From the NCBI RefSeq assembly GCF_014696065.1, contig NZ_JACJPL010000028.1, positions 1-64,000 of the forward strand: a DNA stretch of 64,000 bases, written 5' to 3'. Of the stretch, positions 1 through 9,003 are shown piece by piece (position 1 is the stretch's first letter; each line of letters opens with the position of its first letter). The stretch comes from Leptolyngbya sp. FACHB-261 (lineage in GTDB: Bacteria; Cyanobacteriota; Cyanobacteriia; FACHB-261). The position numbers and the translations under genes were made by a program. Below the pieces are notes generated by a model. The model saw nothing but the letters and a program-made list of their open reading frames with translations, did not search any database and was not told the origin of the DNA.

Positions 1-95
1 CCACTCTGACCCATCCCGAACTCAGGTGTGAAACGTTGTTGCGGCGACAATACTTGGAGGGTCACCTCCTGGGAATATAGCTCGGTGCCAGGCTG
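1..95 (+). rRNA. rrf: 5S ribosomal RNA, 3' part
   Basis: The first 95 bases match the 3' three-quarters of a bacterial 5S rRNA. They include the conserved CCATCCCGAACTC loop segment near bases 11-23, the GGCGACAATACTTGGAGGGT segment and the closing GGTGCCAGGCT. The 5' end lies outside the window, so the rest of an rRNA operon (23S, 16S) is expected immediately upstream. A terminator hairpin follows directly, so this 5S ends the operon. Confidence 0.95.
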
Positions 96-104
96 TTTTT
101 AAAC

Positions 105-149
105 AAAAAGAAAAGCTCTCTCCAACTACGGGGAGAGCCTTTCTTTTTG
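105..149 (+). terminator. Rho-independent terminator of the rRNA operon
   Basis: GCTCTCTCC and GGGGAGAGC form a hairpin with a short AACTAC-type loop. An A-rich stretch precedes it and CTTTCTTTTT follows, so the A and T tracts extend the stem. It sits about 20 bases after the 5S 3' end. Confidence 0.9.
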
Positions 150-252
150 GATATAGGTCATCTGCATAAGCAATTAAGCGCGAGGAGTTGAAACCCTAAG
201 CCGGGGAACTGAAGGGGTGGCTTTTAGCTGATGCCATAGAGCCTCATAACGA

Positions 253-1365
253 TTAGTCAATATGCTTCACTGTGAACTGGCTTAATGCAACTTCGCGACC
301 TCGTTGACCAAGACGAACCCGTAGCTCCGGGGCATCGCGCATACGACGTAGGGCAATAGCAAGACCGGTAACATCATCTTTATCAATTAGAGGGCCTGTT
401 TCCCCATCGATTACAGCTTCAGGTACACTACCTACCCGGGTTGCGATAACTGGGCGAGCGCTAAGCATTGCCTCAACTATGGTTAAGGGGAAGCCTTCGG
501 ACCGAGAGGTCAAGGCTACAACATCGAAGTACTGTAGATGATCCCTTGGGTTATCTACCCAACCGGCTAGCTCCACTCGATCAGTAATCTAAAGCTCAGC
601 TGCAAGCTTTTCTAGAGCGGTGCGCTGCTCACCCTCACCGACGATGACAACCTGTACTCCATCTCATCTACTTGTGCTAGTGCCCGTAGCAGAACATCAT
701 GGGCTTTCATGGGGTCTAGCCGACCAATACTACCGACAATCAGCTCACCAATCTTTAGTTGTGATTGTGGTTCATTAGTGATGTCAGGAACACAGTTGGG
801 AATAGAAGAACAGTACCTCGGCCCAGTGCATAGAAGTCTTCCATTCGACGAGCACTAGTCTCGCCTACAGCGATATGCGCGTCTACTCGTAGTGACAGTA
901 AGCGTGTACGCCACAGCATGAACGAATCAGTTGTGCGCAGGGGTAGCTGACCAACTCGCACTACACGCCCTTTAGGTAGTGATAGCGCTGCGAATAACCC
1001 TATCGAACCTGCCCAAGGAGTGCAAAGGTTGATATGCACTATATCTGGCTGTAGCTGCCACAGTCTTGCAAAGTGTGCAGCTACAGATGTAGACCGGTTG
1101 GAGGTAGGACAATGCGGACAACTTGTGGTCGCCCAGCGGCGATGATATCAACTACCTGTTGAGAGACACCTACAACAGTCAGGTCAATGTTATCTGATGC
1201 ATGAGCGATGAGGTGGCCAAGGCTGATCTCAGCTCCGCCAATACCTGTTGAGTCTGTGTAGGTTACTACGCGCAAGGAACGGTCAAGCTTGGACAGAGAT
1301 GTGTCAGCCTTGCGGGCATCGATTGCTGGATTACTTTGAATCTCATTGCTTTCGTATAGTCGCAT
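253..1365 (-). pseudogene. Decayed GT4-family glycosyltransferase
   Basis: Three consecutive minus-strand reading frames together resemble one GT4 (RfaB/GT-B) glycosyltransferase. The N-terminal piece (1365-1081) has the nucleotide-sugar fold opening VVTYTDSTGIGGAEISL. The middle piece is 1039-755. The C-terminal piece (576-253) has the GT4 signature SRSEGFPLTIVEAMLSARPV, the donor-binding EGFP...E motif. Between the last two pieces, other frames still read as GT4 (VGSIGRLDPMKAHDVLL near 740-680; VQVVIVGEGEQRTALEKL near 660-600). An in-frame TAG lies at 591-589. Several frameshifts and a stop make a functional product very unlikely. Cell-surface polysaccharide synthesis is the presumed ancestral role. 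Confidence 0.8.
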
Positions 1366-1371
1366 AGAGTT

Positions 1372-2526
1372 CCAGGTGGCTCTGGTTGATTGCAGGCCAT
1401 GTGAAGCAGTGGGCGAATTTTTGACCGGCAGCAGCTAAAAGACGCGCTATTGGCTCAGCGAGTAGCTTGGCTGGTGCGGCTGCTAAACCATCAACATCAC
1501 GAGGTGTAACCAGGCGAGCAATCTTCTCGTTATCTAGATCTGGGTCTGGCGGGTTGTGGAGCTTATCCCAGTACTGGTTAGCTTGCTGATCACAAGCGCT
1601 GATAGCAGCACCTCTAATCCCTTAACAGGATGAAGAAAACCAAAAAACACAACTACCATCGCATCATCAAGCCATCGGCGGGTTTCACGCAGGGCAGTAG
1701 CAATCGGCGCTCGCCAACCTGTCAATCTTAAGAGTAGGGGCAGCAAAAAAATGGCTTGTTCAAATCCATGAATTGTCAACAGGTCATCACTGCGTTCCCG
1801 ATCTTTGGCAACGCCAGTCACCACAACAGGCCAACCCGTTGTTTCGGCAAGCTGCTGTGCCGCCGCTGCAAAACGGTCCCAGGCGTAGGTGCAAACTTGG
1901 CAACTGGCCCAAGGGTTGAGTAGCAAATACGGGGACTGAAGGCTGAGGCCATGCTGGTTGAGCAGCGCTGTTGTAGCTTGACGGGTGGCCTCGGAGACTT
2001 CAACCTGGAGGCTGCGATCCTCTACCGGGAAGCCAGCTGCCTCAATCAGCTGCAGGTTCCGCTCTACCTGATGCGTCTGGTCGGGAGCGGAGACAACTTC
2101 GGTGGTGAGCACGCCGCCGCCCCACTCTTTAGATTCGCCCAAGCGTAGTGGAATTCCTGCTAGATAGCACAGGTAACCGGCTGGGTGAGGTGTCTGGCTA
2201 AAGCTTGTGAAAATGATAGCGGCATCAAACTGACGCTCGCGTAGGGTCTTGACCAGTTCCCACTCCCGATCCGGGTCAAAGGAGAGTCGGCCCAAGTCCT
2301 GCCAGAGTACTCGCCAAGTCAGAACCTAATCGACCCAGGGCAGCAGAGCTGCAGCCTGGGCTCCTGCAGGGCTAGCCATAAGCGTGATCTGGGCCTGGGG
2401 TAATGCTGCTTTGAGGGCTCGTAAAGCAGGGCTGGTCATAATTACGCCACCGATATTATCCAGCCGCATAACTAAGAGCCTGCTGACCTCAGCCCAAGGC
2501 CCCTTCAACATAGGATTTAACGGCAT
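1372..2526 (-). pseudogene. Decayed GT9 (heptosyltransferase-like) gene fused to a GT4 remnant
   Basis: The frame starting at 2526 reads as an ADP-heptose:LPS heptosyltransferase-type GT9 N-terminus (LLVMRLDNIGGVIMTSPALR). It is interrupted by a TAG at 2328-2326 and continues in the same frame to about 1740 with GT9 sequence, including LLNPWASC. It then changes identity: the segment from about 1690 to 1590 is GT4-like (WLDDAMVVVFFGFLHPVKGL), and another frame at 1530-1372 reads as a GT4 C-terminus (ARLVTPRDVDGLAAA...FTWPAI). The GT9 C-terminus and most of the GT4 have been lost. This looks like a nonsense mutation plus deletion fusion of two neighbouring genes. Confidence 0.75.
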
Positions 2527-2963
2527 AAGCTTTCAGTAAAGGTTCAGCGGCAGCCAAGACATCAGTAATAGGAATCGCTTCTAAACAAGTGGACCAGGAA
2601 CCCAGCGGACACAGACCGCTATACCAACAGGACTGTGACGTGAAATTACTAATGATGCGCTCTGGACACTCAGGATGGCCTTGCAGGTTAACGTGCGGGT
2701 GTGGTTGGCCATAGCGCTCATGCCAATAAGGACCAAACAGGGTGATCGCGTTGCCGGACTGCTCCACGCTCGACATTGATAACTTGATGAATTAGTGGAT
2801 CACCTAGCAGGAGTTCACACCCTGGGTCAAAGGTCAAGACGGTAAGCTGTGCCTCAGGATATGAGCGTCCTAAAGCTTGAATTGCGCTCAGAGCAATTAA
2901 CACATCGCCAATGCCACCCAGAAGATCTATGAACAGAATCCTATTAATGTGCATAAGAATCAT
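2489..2963 (-). pseudogene. GT9 glycosyltransferase with internal deletion
   Basis: The N-terminal piece (2963-2718) is a GT9 start (ILFIDLLGGIGDVLIALSAIQAL). The C-terminal piece (2776-2489) in another frame has GT9 C-terminal features (AITLFGPYWHERYG, then a Cys-rich HPECPERI...CWYSGLCPLG). The two pieces abut around 2750-2776, so roughly 180 middle residues of a normal GT9 of about 350 residues are missing and the frame has shifted. The 3' end overlaps the next remnant by about 38 bases. Not functional as it stands. Confidence 0.7.
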
Positions 2964-3176
2964 CTGAGCATGGCTTGATTAGGTATAGGCGTTACTTAAA
3001 AATCAAGTAGCGCTATTTCCTAAGCAAGAGGTTGTCTAAGCAGGAGACTGATTTCTAATCACCCTTAACTCTTAAAAGTGGACGAATTGAGTGAACTATG
3101 CATTGGGCAATTGCCTAGAGGATATTAGCTCTGCTCAGAATTTATTGGGCGTCTGCACAATTGTCGCCACCCTGAT

Positions 3177-3229
3177 CTAGACGCAATTCGCTTCCCTACA
3201 CAACAGGATGGGAAGCGAATTGCGTCTAG
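3177..3229. repeat. 20-bp perfect inverted repeat
   Basis: Arms 3177-3196 and 3210-3229 are exact reverse complements (CTAGACGCAATTCGCTTCCC and its complement), separated by 13 bases. There is no following T-run in either direction. It lies between the decayed glycosyltransferases and the 3' end of the small acidic protein gene. It could act as a bidirectional hairpin or mark the end of a small mobile repeat. Confidence 0.85.
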
Positions 3230-3281
3230 CTTGAGCTATGTAGCTTCAGGTTCGAGGATTAGCTCTATCCAAGCCACTACC

Positions 3282-3608
3282 CTAACCCGGCATACGACCG
3301 ATAATGCCTAGTTGGCTATCTGGAGCAGTGATGATGTCATCTTGGTTCTCTTTGGGAATTGGGACATCGACATTTTCATCATCGTGAAGAGCGCCATTTC
3401 GGTCTGTGTGCCCATTATTGGCATAGTCAGCTCGCGAAGTATCAGGACCAGCATCAAGTTCAAGAAAACTATCGCCTCGTTTTGCTGTGCCAGATGTCGC
3501 GGTTTGTTTACTCTCGTCTGAGGCAAGTTTCTCTTGCTCGGCTCGCAGGGTTTCGCTAGGAGCAGCAGCGTCAGATACATCAATAAATTTCTTTTTGTTC
3601 GAATCCAC
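3282..3608 (-). CDS. Hypothetical hydrophilic acidic protein
   Basis: A 108-residue product from a GTG start (VDSNKKKFIDVSD...), with a weak GAG-type ribosome site upstream. It is rich in Asp, Glu, Asn and Lys with no membrane segment or Cys, and is probably largely disordered. The C-terminal part has RADYANNGHTDRNG and ends IIGRMPG. I recognise no family. Other frames on both strands overlap it. This one was preferred for its composition and its stop position next to the hairpin at 3177-3229. Confidence 0.5.
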   Translation of the reverse strand: MDSNKKKFIDVSDAAAPSETLRAEQEKLASDESKQTATSGTAKRGDSFLELDAGPDTSRADYANNGHTDRNGALHDDENVDVPIPKENQDDIITAPDSQLGIIGRMPG

Positions 3609-4292
3609 TTTGCAAATCTCAACTCGTTTTAATTAGGGGCACTATCTAAGCTTAACGAAACAAAACATTTAAAACAAGGATCCTCTTATTAGTACCAATA
3701 TTGGATCTGCGTAATATAGATTCATCCATCCGAAGATGTAGGGCGTTAAACAATCGTCAGCAATGATTTCTTGATAAGGAATCAGAGAAACAAATGGCGT
3801 TCACATCAATCAATAGATTGATTAAATATAGATTAGGTATTTATTAAGAAACCACTAATGGCTAGGAAATCACTAATAATCATTTAGAAATTTTGTCGAA
3901 CACACCCATCAGGAGGTACAAATTATTGCTCTTCACAACCTGGAGACAGTTATTTCAGGCAAAGGCACCTACAGCCTGGGGATGAGCAGGCTTCTGGCAG
4001 CAGCCTACCGATCGAGTGCTGGAACGGAGTTGTCTGCACAATTGGAATTTCCTAGCCCCGCTAGCGCCATCTGAGCGAAGACATCATTACAGAGACTCTT
4101 ATAGGAACTTCAGCTCAGCCAGCACGTCAGGCAGGAGGTCGAGCTCCATCCTAAAAAATGGGCCGAGCTCTAGGGTATTCTGAATCACTATGTCCTAAGG
4201 AGTATTTCAACGGTGGCATCCGGACTAGTCAGCCTGCTTCTGAATTGGGTACTGATTCAATCGAGTCACTTGAGGTGTGAGGTTCAAAGATA
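3609..4292. other. Region without a clear gene
   Basis: About 680 bases, AT-rich in the first half. A strong ribosome-site-like AGGAGGT occurs at about 3911-3917, followed by a TTG-started frame of only 19 codons. The same frame stays open for over 70 more codons after that stop. This may be a decayed small gene. No RNA gene was recognised. Confidence 0.3.
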
Positions 4293-4457
4293 TTGAAAGT
4301 TCCAGATCCACGTAGTAGAAACTTTTTGCAGCTTTGGGGTGGCGTGTTCGCCCTATTAGGTCTGCTTGCCCTAGTGTTCATGGCAAACAGCATGAATCGC
4401 ACAAGTAGCCCATCTCTACTGCCCAGTGAGGCCGAAAATAATGGTGTACGCCCCTAG
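4293..4457 (+). CDS. Small single-pass membrane protein (54 aa)
   Basis: A short frame starting at TTG 4293, with GAGG about 10 bases upstream and an in-frame stop just before, so no longer start exists. It encodes a basic N-terminus, a hydrophobic segment (residues about 14-31, containing FALLGLLALVF) and a polar tail ending NNGVRP. It stops 17 bases before the GTG of the phosphodiester glycosidase gene, suggesting co-transcription. No family recognised; the coding call rests on the membrane segment, spacing and ribosome site. Confidence 0.45.
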   Translation: MKVPDPRSRNFLQLWGGVFALLGLLALVFMANSMNRTSSPSLLPSEAENNGVRP

Positions 4458-4474
4458 CTGACCTGGAAACTTCA

Positions 4475-5392
4475 GTGAGGAAAACCTGGTTATTAAGCTT
4501 ATTGAGCTTGGCCGCTGTTAGTTTAGTAGGAGTGGGTTTCTGGCTGTTCCTAATTCCTCACTTCGCGTTTTCTTCTGCGCCATCTCCAGTCCCTGTAGCT
4601 GTGGCATCTCCGCCCGCGCAAACTCTTCAGTACAACACCCATTCTCTAGAACAGAGCCTTATCCATACCCTCTTGATTCCATCTGGGAGTCGCTTTTCAG
4701 TCCTTCCCGCTTTGTCACAAAGCGTAGAGCCACTGGCAGATTTTGCGCAGAAGTATCAGGCTGTAGCTGTCTTGAATGGAGGTTTTTTTGACCCCCAGAA
4801 TCGCAAATCTACGTCTTATCTTGTTCTACAAGGCCAAATAGTTGCAGACCCAAGGCTGAATGAGCGCCTCATGAATAGCGATCGCCTAGCGCCTTATCTG
4901 CCTAAAATCCTAAACCGAAGTGAGTTTCGGCGTTACCGCTGTGAAGCAGTCATTCATTACGATATTGCACTACATTCAGAGCCCCTGCCGCTAGGTTGTC
5001 AGTTAGTGGATGCTATTGGCGGTGGTCCTCGCTTATTGCCAGAACTCACTTCAGTTGAGGAGGGGTTCACCGATTTCGCGAATGGTCAAATGATCCGCGA
5101 CGCGATTGGCAGCAGCCAACCCAATGCCAGAACTGCAGTGGGCATCACTCAAGACGGCAGTGTTCTTTGGGTGATGGTCGCACAAACACCAGAGGCTCCT
5201 GCAACCTCTGGTTTATCCCTACCAGAACTGGCTAATTTCATGAAGAGCTTAGGAGTTCAAAAAGCCATGAATCTGGATGGGGGCAGTTCTTCGTCTTTGT
5301 ATTACAACGGTCAAACTTTCTATGGAAAAGTAAACCAGCAGGGAGAACCGGTGCAACGTCCGGTTAAATCCGTTTTACTCTTGCAAAGCTAA
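4475..5392 (+). CDS. Phosphodiester glycosidase family protein (NAGPA/DUF2233 domain)
   Basis: 305 residues from a GTG start. An N-terminal signal anchor (residues 5-30) is followed by a linker and the NAGPA-type domain. Visible landmarks are AVLNGGFFDP (about 98-107), DAIGGGPRLL in the middle, ARTAVGI and the near-C-terminal MNLDGGSSSSLYYNG, which is the conserved LDGGGSS-like motif. Family members hydrolyse phosphodiester-linked sugars (human uncovering enzyme) or act on envelope glycans in bacteria. The anchor places the domain outside the cytoplasmic membrane. Substrate is not known here. It follows a small membrane ORF by 17 bases. Confidence 0.85.
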   Translation: MRKTWLLSLLSLAAVSLVGVGFWLFLIPHFAFSSAPSPVPVAVASPPAQTLQYNTHSLEQSLIHTLLIPSGSRFSVLPALSQSVEPLADFAQKYQAVAVLNGGFFDPQNRKSTSYLVLQGQIVADPRLNERLMNSDRLAPYLPKILNRSEFRRYRCEAVIHYDIALHSEPLPLGCQLVDAIGGGPRLLPELTSVEEGFTDFANGQMIRDAIGSSQPNARTAVGITQDGSVLWVMVAQTPEAPATSGLSLPELANFMKSLGVQKAMNLDGGSSSSLYYNGQTFYGKVNQQGEPVQRPVKSVLLLQS

Positions 5393-5469
5393 GGGTTAGA
5401 ACTCAGTAGAGCCCCCTTTGAGCATGATTCCTAAAGCAATGGCACGGCCTAAGCTCGGACCTCCAAGGG

Positions 5470-5494
5470 TTTACATGTCTCAAACTGTTACAGT
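5470..5494 (+). promoter_or_regulatory. HLR1-like half-sites upstream of psaD
   Basis: TTTACATG (5470-5477) and GTTACAGT (5487-5494) resemble the G/T-TTACA-W-W half-sites of the HLR1 element bound by RpaB upstream of photosystem I genes. Canonical HLR1 half-sites start 10 bases apart, whereas these start 17 apart, so the match is incomplete. They lie about 90-110 bases before the psaD start, where such control would be expected. This is an inference only. Confidence 0.25.
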
Positions 5495-5580
5495 TCCTCA
5501 CAACCTCACCTGAGAGGGGACAGCCGAGTGATACGATGCCTGCTAAAGATTTGAAGACCACAGGATTCGGAGAGAACCTC

Positions 5581-6000
5581 ATGGTACAAACGCTTACAGG
5601 GCAAACGCCTCTCTTTGGTGGAAACACAGGCGGTCTGCTCCAGAAGGCCGAAGTCGAGGAAAAATACGCAATTACCTGGACTAGCAAAAAGCAACAGGTT
5701 TTTGAAATGCCCACCGGTGGAGCTGCACAAATGCTCGCTGGTGAAAACCTTCTGTACTTGCCCCGCAAGGAGCAGTGCATTGCCATGGGCGCTCAGCTAC
5801 GGGGCTTTAAGATCACGGACTACAAAATCTATCGCATCTTCCCCAATGGCGAAATCCAGTATCTGCACCCCGCTGATGGTGTCTTCCCTGAGAAGGTCAA
5901 CGCAGGTCGCCCCTACGTTGGCAAGAAGGATCGCAGGATTGGTCAAAATCCCGACCCTGCTAAGGTCAAGTTCTCCGGTCAGTACCCCTACGAAGTATGA
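5581..6000 (+). CDS. psaD: Photosystem I reaction centre subunit II (PsaD)
   Basis: PsaD is a stromal-side extrinsic subunit of photosystem I that docks ferredoxin and holds PsaC. The ATG at 5581 gives 139 residues beginning [20 protein letters not shown], the usual length and N-terminus of cyanobacterial PsaD, with GGAGAG about 6 bases upstream. A further ATG at 5536 in frame would add 15 atypical residues. Conserved segments [40 protein letters not shown] and the C-terminal [10 protein letters not shown] are all present. A strong terminator follows and trpE lies downstream, a neighbourhood seen in other cyanobacteria. Confidence 0.98.
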   Translation: MVQTLTGQTPLFGGNTGGLLQKAEVEEKYAITWTSKKQQVFEMPTGGAAQMLAGENLLYLPRKEQCIAMGAQLRGFKITDYKIYRIFPNGEIQYLHPADGVFPEKVNAGRPYVGKKDRRIGQNPDPAKVKFSGQYPYEV

Positions 6001-6119
6001 GCTTCAAACCTGATCTCAGCAGAGGCCGATGGCGCCAGTCCTTAAAAAGGGCTGAGGTGGCGGCTATGCTGAGGTTAAGGATTTGCAGGATGGGCTAACA
6101 TCCCCATCACTACTGCAAT

Positions 6120-6156
6120 CAAAAACTCCCTTAGGCACTGCCTAAGGGAGTTTTTG
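6120..6156 (+). terminator. Terminator after psaD
   Basis: CAAAAACTCCCTTAGGC and GCCTAAGGGAGTTTTTG form a near-perfect hairpin with a short loop, ending in a T-run. It separates psaD from trpE. Confidence 0.93.
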
Positions 6157-6282
6157 ATTGTTGGCTCATTGGTGTTTGGCTGATTGGTATGAAGTCGCCT
6201 GCGCTTGCCCTCGGTATAGCTTTACGGCTCTGAGGTATCTGCTGGTTTTTAGCTGCGTCTTTCCATTGCAAGATCTAAGGTC

Positions 6283-7785
6283 ATGAATCCCAACTACTCC
6301 GAGTTCCTCTCACTAGCTGCTCAAGGCAATTTTGTCCCGATTTATCAGGAGCTAGTCGCTGACCTAGATACCCCTGTTTCAGCCTGGTATCGAGTCTGTG
6401 CTGGCCAGCCCTACAGCTTCCTGCTCGAATCCGTTGAGGGGGGCGAGCGCTTGGGCCGCTATAGCCTGTTGGGTTGCGACCCCCTTTGGGTACTAGAAGC
6501 CAGAGGTGAGCAAACGGTGCAGCGCTTTCGTGATGGCACTGAGGCTCACTTCAGTGGCGATCCCTTCCAGCATCTAGCTGCCTGCTTGGAACCTATCCAG
6601 CCTGTGCGCCTCAGCCAACTGCCTGCTACGCTCAGTGGTTTGGTGGGCTTCTGGGGCTACGAGCTAATTCACTGGATCGAGCCCCGCGTTCCCGTTTACG
6701 GCTGCGGCGCCGAGGATTTGCCAGATGGCCTATGGATGCAGGTTGACAGCTTGCTAGTCTTCGACCAGGTCAAGCGCAAGATTTGGGCGGTTGCCTATGC
6801 CGACCTGCGCGAGTTGCCGCCAGAAACCGCCTACGCTCAAGCCTGCACCCGCCTGCAAACCTTGGTCAGCAAATTGCAAACGCCCCTCAGCCGTGAGCGC
6901 ACGGCTCTAGCCTGGGCTGACCAACCAGGACCACCGATCGAGCCCAACAGCAATTTCACCCCAGAGGACTTCTGTGCAAGTGTGCAGAAGGCTAAGGAAT
7001 ACATCAGAGCAGGCGATATCTTTCAGGTAGTGCTGTCACAGTGTTTAAGCACCCCCTATAGTGGCGACCCTTTCAACCTCTACCGGTCGCTGCGCCAGAT
7101 TAACCCCTCGCCCTACATGGCCTACTTGCATTTTGGCGAGTGGCAAATCATCGGCTCCAGTCCTGAAATCATGGTCAAGGCCGACAAAGTTGAGAACAAA
7201 ACCATTGCCACTGTGCGACCTATTGCTGGCACCCGTCGACGGGGCCAAAGCCCTGAAGAAGACCTGGCTCTAGAGCAGGATCTGATGCAAGACGCTAAGG
7301 AGCGGGCCGAACACGTCATGCTTGTGGACTTAGGCCGCAACGATTTGGGGCGTGTCTGCCAGCAAGGCAGCGTCCAGGTTGACGAGCTGATGGCGGTGGA
7401 GCGTTACTCCCACGTTATGCACATTGTCAGCAATGTCGTCGGAGAATTGGCCCCTGGTAAAACGGCCTGGGATTTACTCAAGGCTTGCTTCCCAGCCGGG
7501 ACCGTCAGTGGCGCACCCAAAATCCGAGCGATGGAAATTATCCATGAGCTAGAACCGACAAGGCGTGGCCCCTACGCTGGCGCCTACGGCTACTACGACT
7601 TTGAGGGACAACTCAACACCGCAATTACTATTCGCACTATGGTTGTGCGTAGCATTAATGGTCAACGGACCCTTAGCGTTCAAGCCGGAGCGGGGGTCGT
7701 GGCCGATTCTGTACCCGAGCTGGAGTATCAAGAAACCCTCAACAAAGCCCGTGGCATGTTGGAGGCTATCCGGCGCTTGCTCTAG
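6283..7785 (+). CDS. trpE: Anthranilate synthase component I
   Basis: TrpE converts chorismate to anthranilate with ammonia supplied by the TrpG glutaminase, the first committed step of tryptophan synthesis. The 500-residue length is typical. The N-terminal tryptophan-sensing motif LLES is at residues 47-50, implying feedback inhibition. The catalytic half has IRAGDIFQVVLSQ, PSPYMAYL, GSSPEIMV, RPIAGTRRRG, LVDLGRNDLGRV and FPAGTVSGAPK, with the usual chorismate-binding domain ending. The start ATG has AAGG upstream. No trpG or other trp genes are adjacent, consistent with dispersed trp genes in cyanobacteria. TrpE is preferred over the paralogue PabB because of the LLES motif and the closing segments. 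Confidence 0.95.
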   Translation: MNPNYSEFLSLAAQGNFVPIYQELVADLDTPVSAWYRVCAGQPYSFLLESVEGGERLGRYSLLGCDPLWVLEARGEQTVQRFRDGTEAHFSGDPFQHLAACLEPIQPVRLSQLPATLSGLVGFWGYELIHWIEPRVPVYGCGAEDLPDGLWMQVDSLLVFDQVKRKIWAVAYADLRELPPETAYAQACTRLQTLVSKLQTPLSRERTALAWADQPGPPIEPNSNFTPEDFCASVQKAKEYIRAGDIFQVVLSQCLSTPYSGDPFNLYRSLRQINPSPYMAYLHFGEWQIIGSSPEIMVKADKVENKTIATVRPIAGTRRRGQSPEEDLALEQDLMQDAKERAEHVMLVDLGRNDLGRVCQQGSVQVDELMAVERYSHVMHIVSNVVGELAPGKTAWDLLKACFPAGTVSGAPKIRAMEIIHELEPTRRGPYAGAYGYYDFEGQLNTAITIRTMVVRSINGQRTLSVQAGAGVVADSVPELEYQETLNKARGMLEAIRRLL

Positions 7786-7818
7786 GTCCCAGGCTGATCC
7801 TTTAGCCCTGGGCTAGTC

Positions 7819-8289
7819 CTAAGGAATCTTCTCCAGGTTGCCGCCACTGACCCAGCCTTCCTCCCCGGTGCTTTCCTGGCGTACTCGTTGCCAGCGGCCA
7901 TCTGGGCTTTCCTCTAGCACAACAACCGATTCCTCATAGGCAACCCCGCCGATCCGTTCAGAGTCTCGGGCAGGCCGGTCACGCAACTGCAAGCCAATTT
8001 CTTCGGTGACACTCGCGCGATACTGGCCTGGGGCTAAATCAGGCGTTGGGGTTGCGGTCGGGGTTGGGGTTGCAGTTGCCCTTGGTTTAGAGGCAGCAAC
8101 AGCTGGACTGGGAGCCGGTTTCGTAGCCGCTACCGGTGTGTCATTGGGAAAAGTGGGTCGCGGCGGCGGTGCTGTGAAGCGAGATACCAAAAAACTCACG
8201 AGGGCCAGCCCTCCAGCGGAAACGGTGCCCACAGCCAGCAGCACCACTAAAACCACTGTGGCAACACTCCGCCATTTCACACTTGCCAC
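7819..8289 (-). CDS. Membrane-anchored SH3-like domain protein
   Basis: 156 residues from GTG (VASVKWRS...). A signal anchor at about residues 8-36 is followed by a Pro/Thr/Ala-rich linker (about 40-88, with a TPTPTATPTPD run) and a C-terminal bacterial SH3-like domain (about 92-156) with LQLRDRPARDSERIGG, VVVLEESPDGRWQRVR and EGWVSGGNLEKIP. Such domains bind cell-wall or protein ligands, so a periplasmic envelope role is likely. It converges on trpE with a gap of 33 bases and lies downstream of the FHA gene on the same strand. Confidence 0.8.
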   Translation of the reverse strand: MASVKWRSVATVVLVVLLAVGTVSAGGLALVSFLVSRFTAPPPRPTFPNDTPVAATKPAPSPAVAASKPRATATPTPTATPTPDLAPGQYRASVTEEIGLQLRDRPARDSERIGGVAYEESVVVLEESPDGRWQRVRQESTGEEGWVSGGNLEKIP

Positions 8290-8421
8290 AGACTACCCTC
8301 ACATCTCTCTGAGCCGAGTTTATCAGGGACAATCCCCCTCAGCGATCCTATTGGGCTGGTGAATTTTGTTGGGGGTCTCAATGTGTCAGAGCCAATCCTT
8401 CACCCTGACTATAAACTCTCG

Positions 8422-8844
8422 CTAGAACTCTGGATCGCCAGCCATGTTGGGGCTGATTAGCGTAATGTCGAACTCATCAGGCGGGACGGTTATGATGGCG
8501 TCGCGCTCCAGCAGAAAGTAAACTGCCTGAACTTGAGGACCAAAGACAACGACATCTTCATTTTGTAGGTCGTGGGCTTGCAGCTTTCGACCGTTGATCA
8601 GCAACCCATTGGCACTGCGTCTACCAGCCGAGTTGCCATCAATAATCTGATAGCGATAGTTGCCATCCTCTTCAGGCTTTTGGATGAGAGTAGCGTGGTG
8701 ACGAGAGACGAACTGAGAAACCAAGCGAATATCGCATTTGGGATCTCGACCAATGGAATAGGTGGGATTCTCTAAAACGAACTCCCGCCGTCCTTTGTCG
8801 TCCTCAATAATCAATAGGTGGTTCTGATGAGGTTCTAGCGCCAT
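8422..8844 (-). CDS. FHA domain protein
   Basis: 140 residues, essentially one forkhead-associated domain that recognises phosphothreonine peptides. Key features are YSIGRDPKCDIRL (the GR motif), VSRHHATL (the SxxH motif) and NGLLINGRKL (the N-G near the end of the fold), all intact. The C-terminal tail is acidic. It is a probable adaptor in Ser/Thr kinase signalling. No kinase gene lies in the window beside it. Confidence 0.9.
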   Translation of the reverse strand: MALEPHQNHLLIIEDDKGRREFVLENPTYSIGRDPKCDIRLVSQFVSRHHATLIQKPEEDGNYRYQIIDGNSAGRRSANGLLINGRKLQAHDLQNEDVVVFGPQVQAVYFLLERDAIITVPPDEFDITLISPNMAGDPEF

Positions 8845-9003
8845 CGAAAGATAGGGGAGGAATTGATAGAAAACTGCTGTTCTTATTGGCTACAGCACAC
8901 TATGCCACGGGCCTTGCAAGCTTCATCAAGTGCTTATCTTAAATCTATAAGATCAGACCTCCTAACAATTTAGCGAATTTACCCCTTGAGCTGATTTAAA
9001 CTA

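Noticed and set aside
7819-8362. Alternative frames with Thr/Pro-rich products over the SH3-like gene
   Set aside because: Shadows of a low-complexity Pro/Thr linker.
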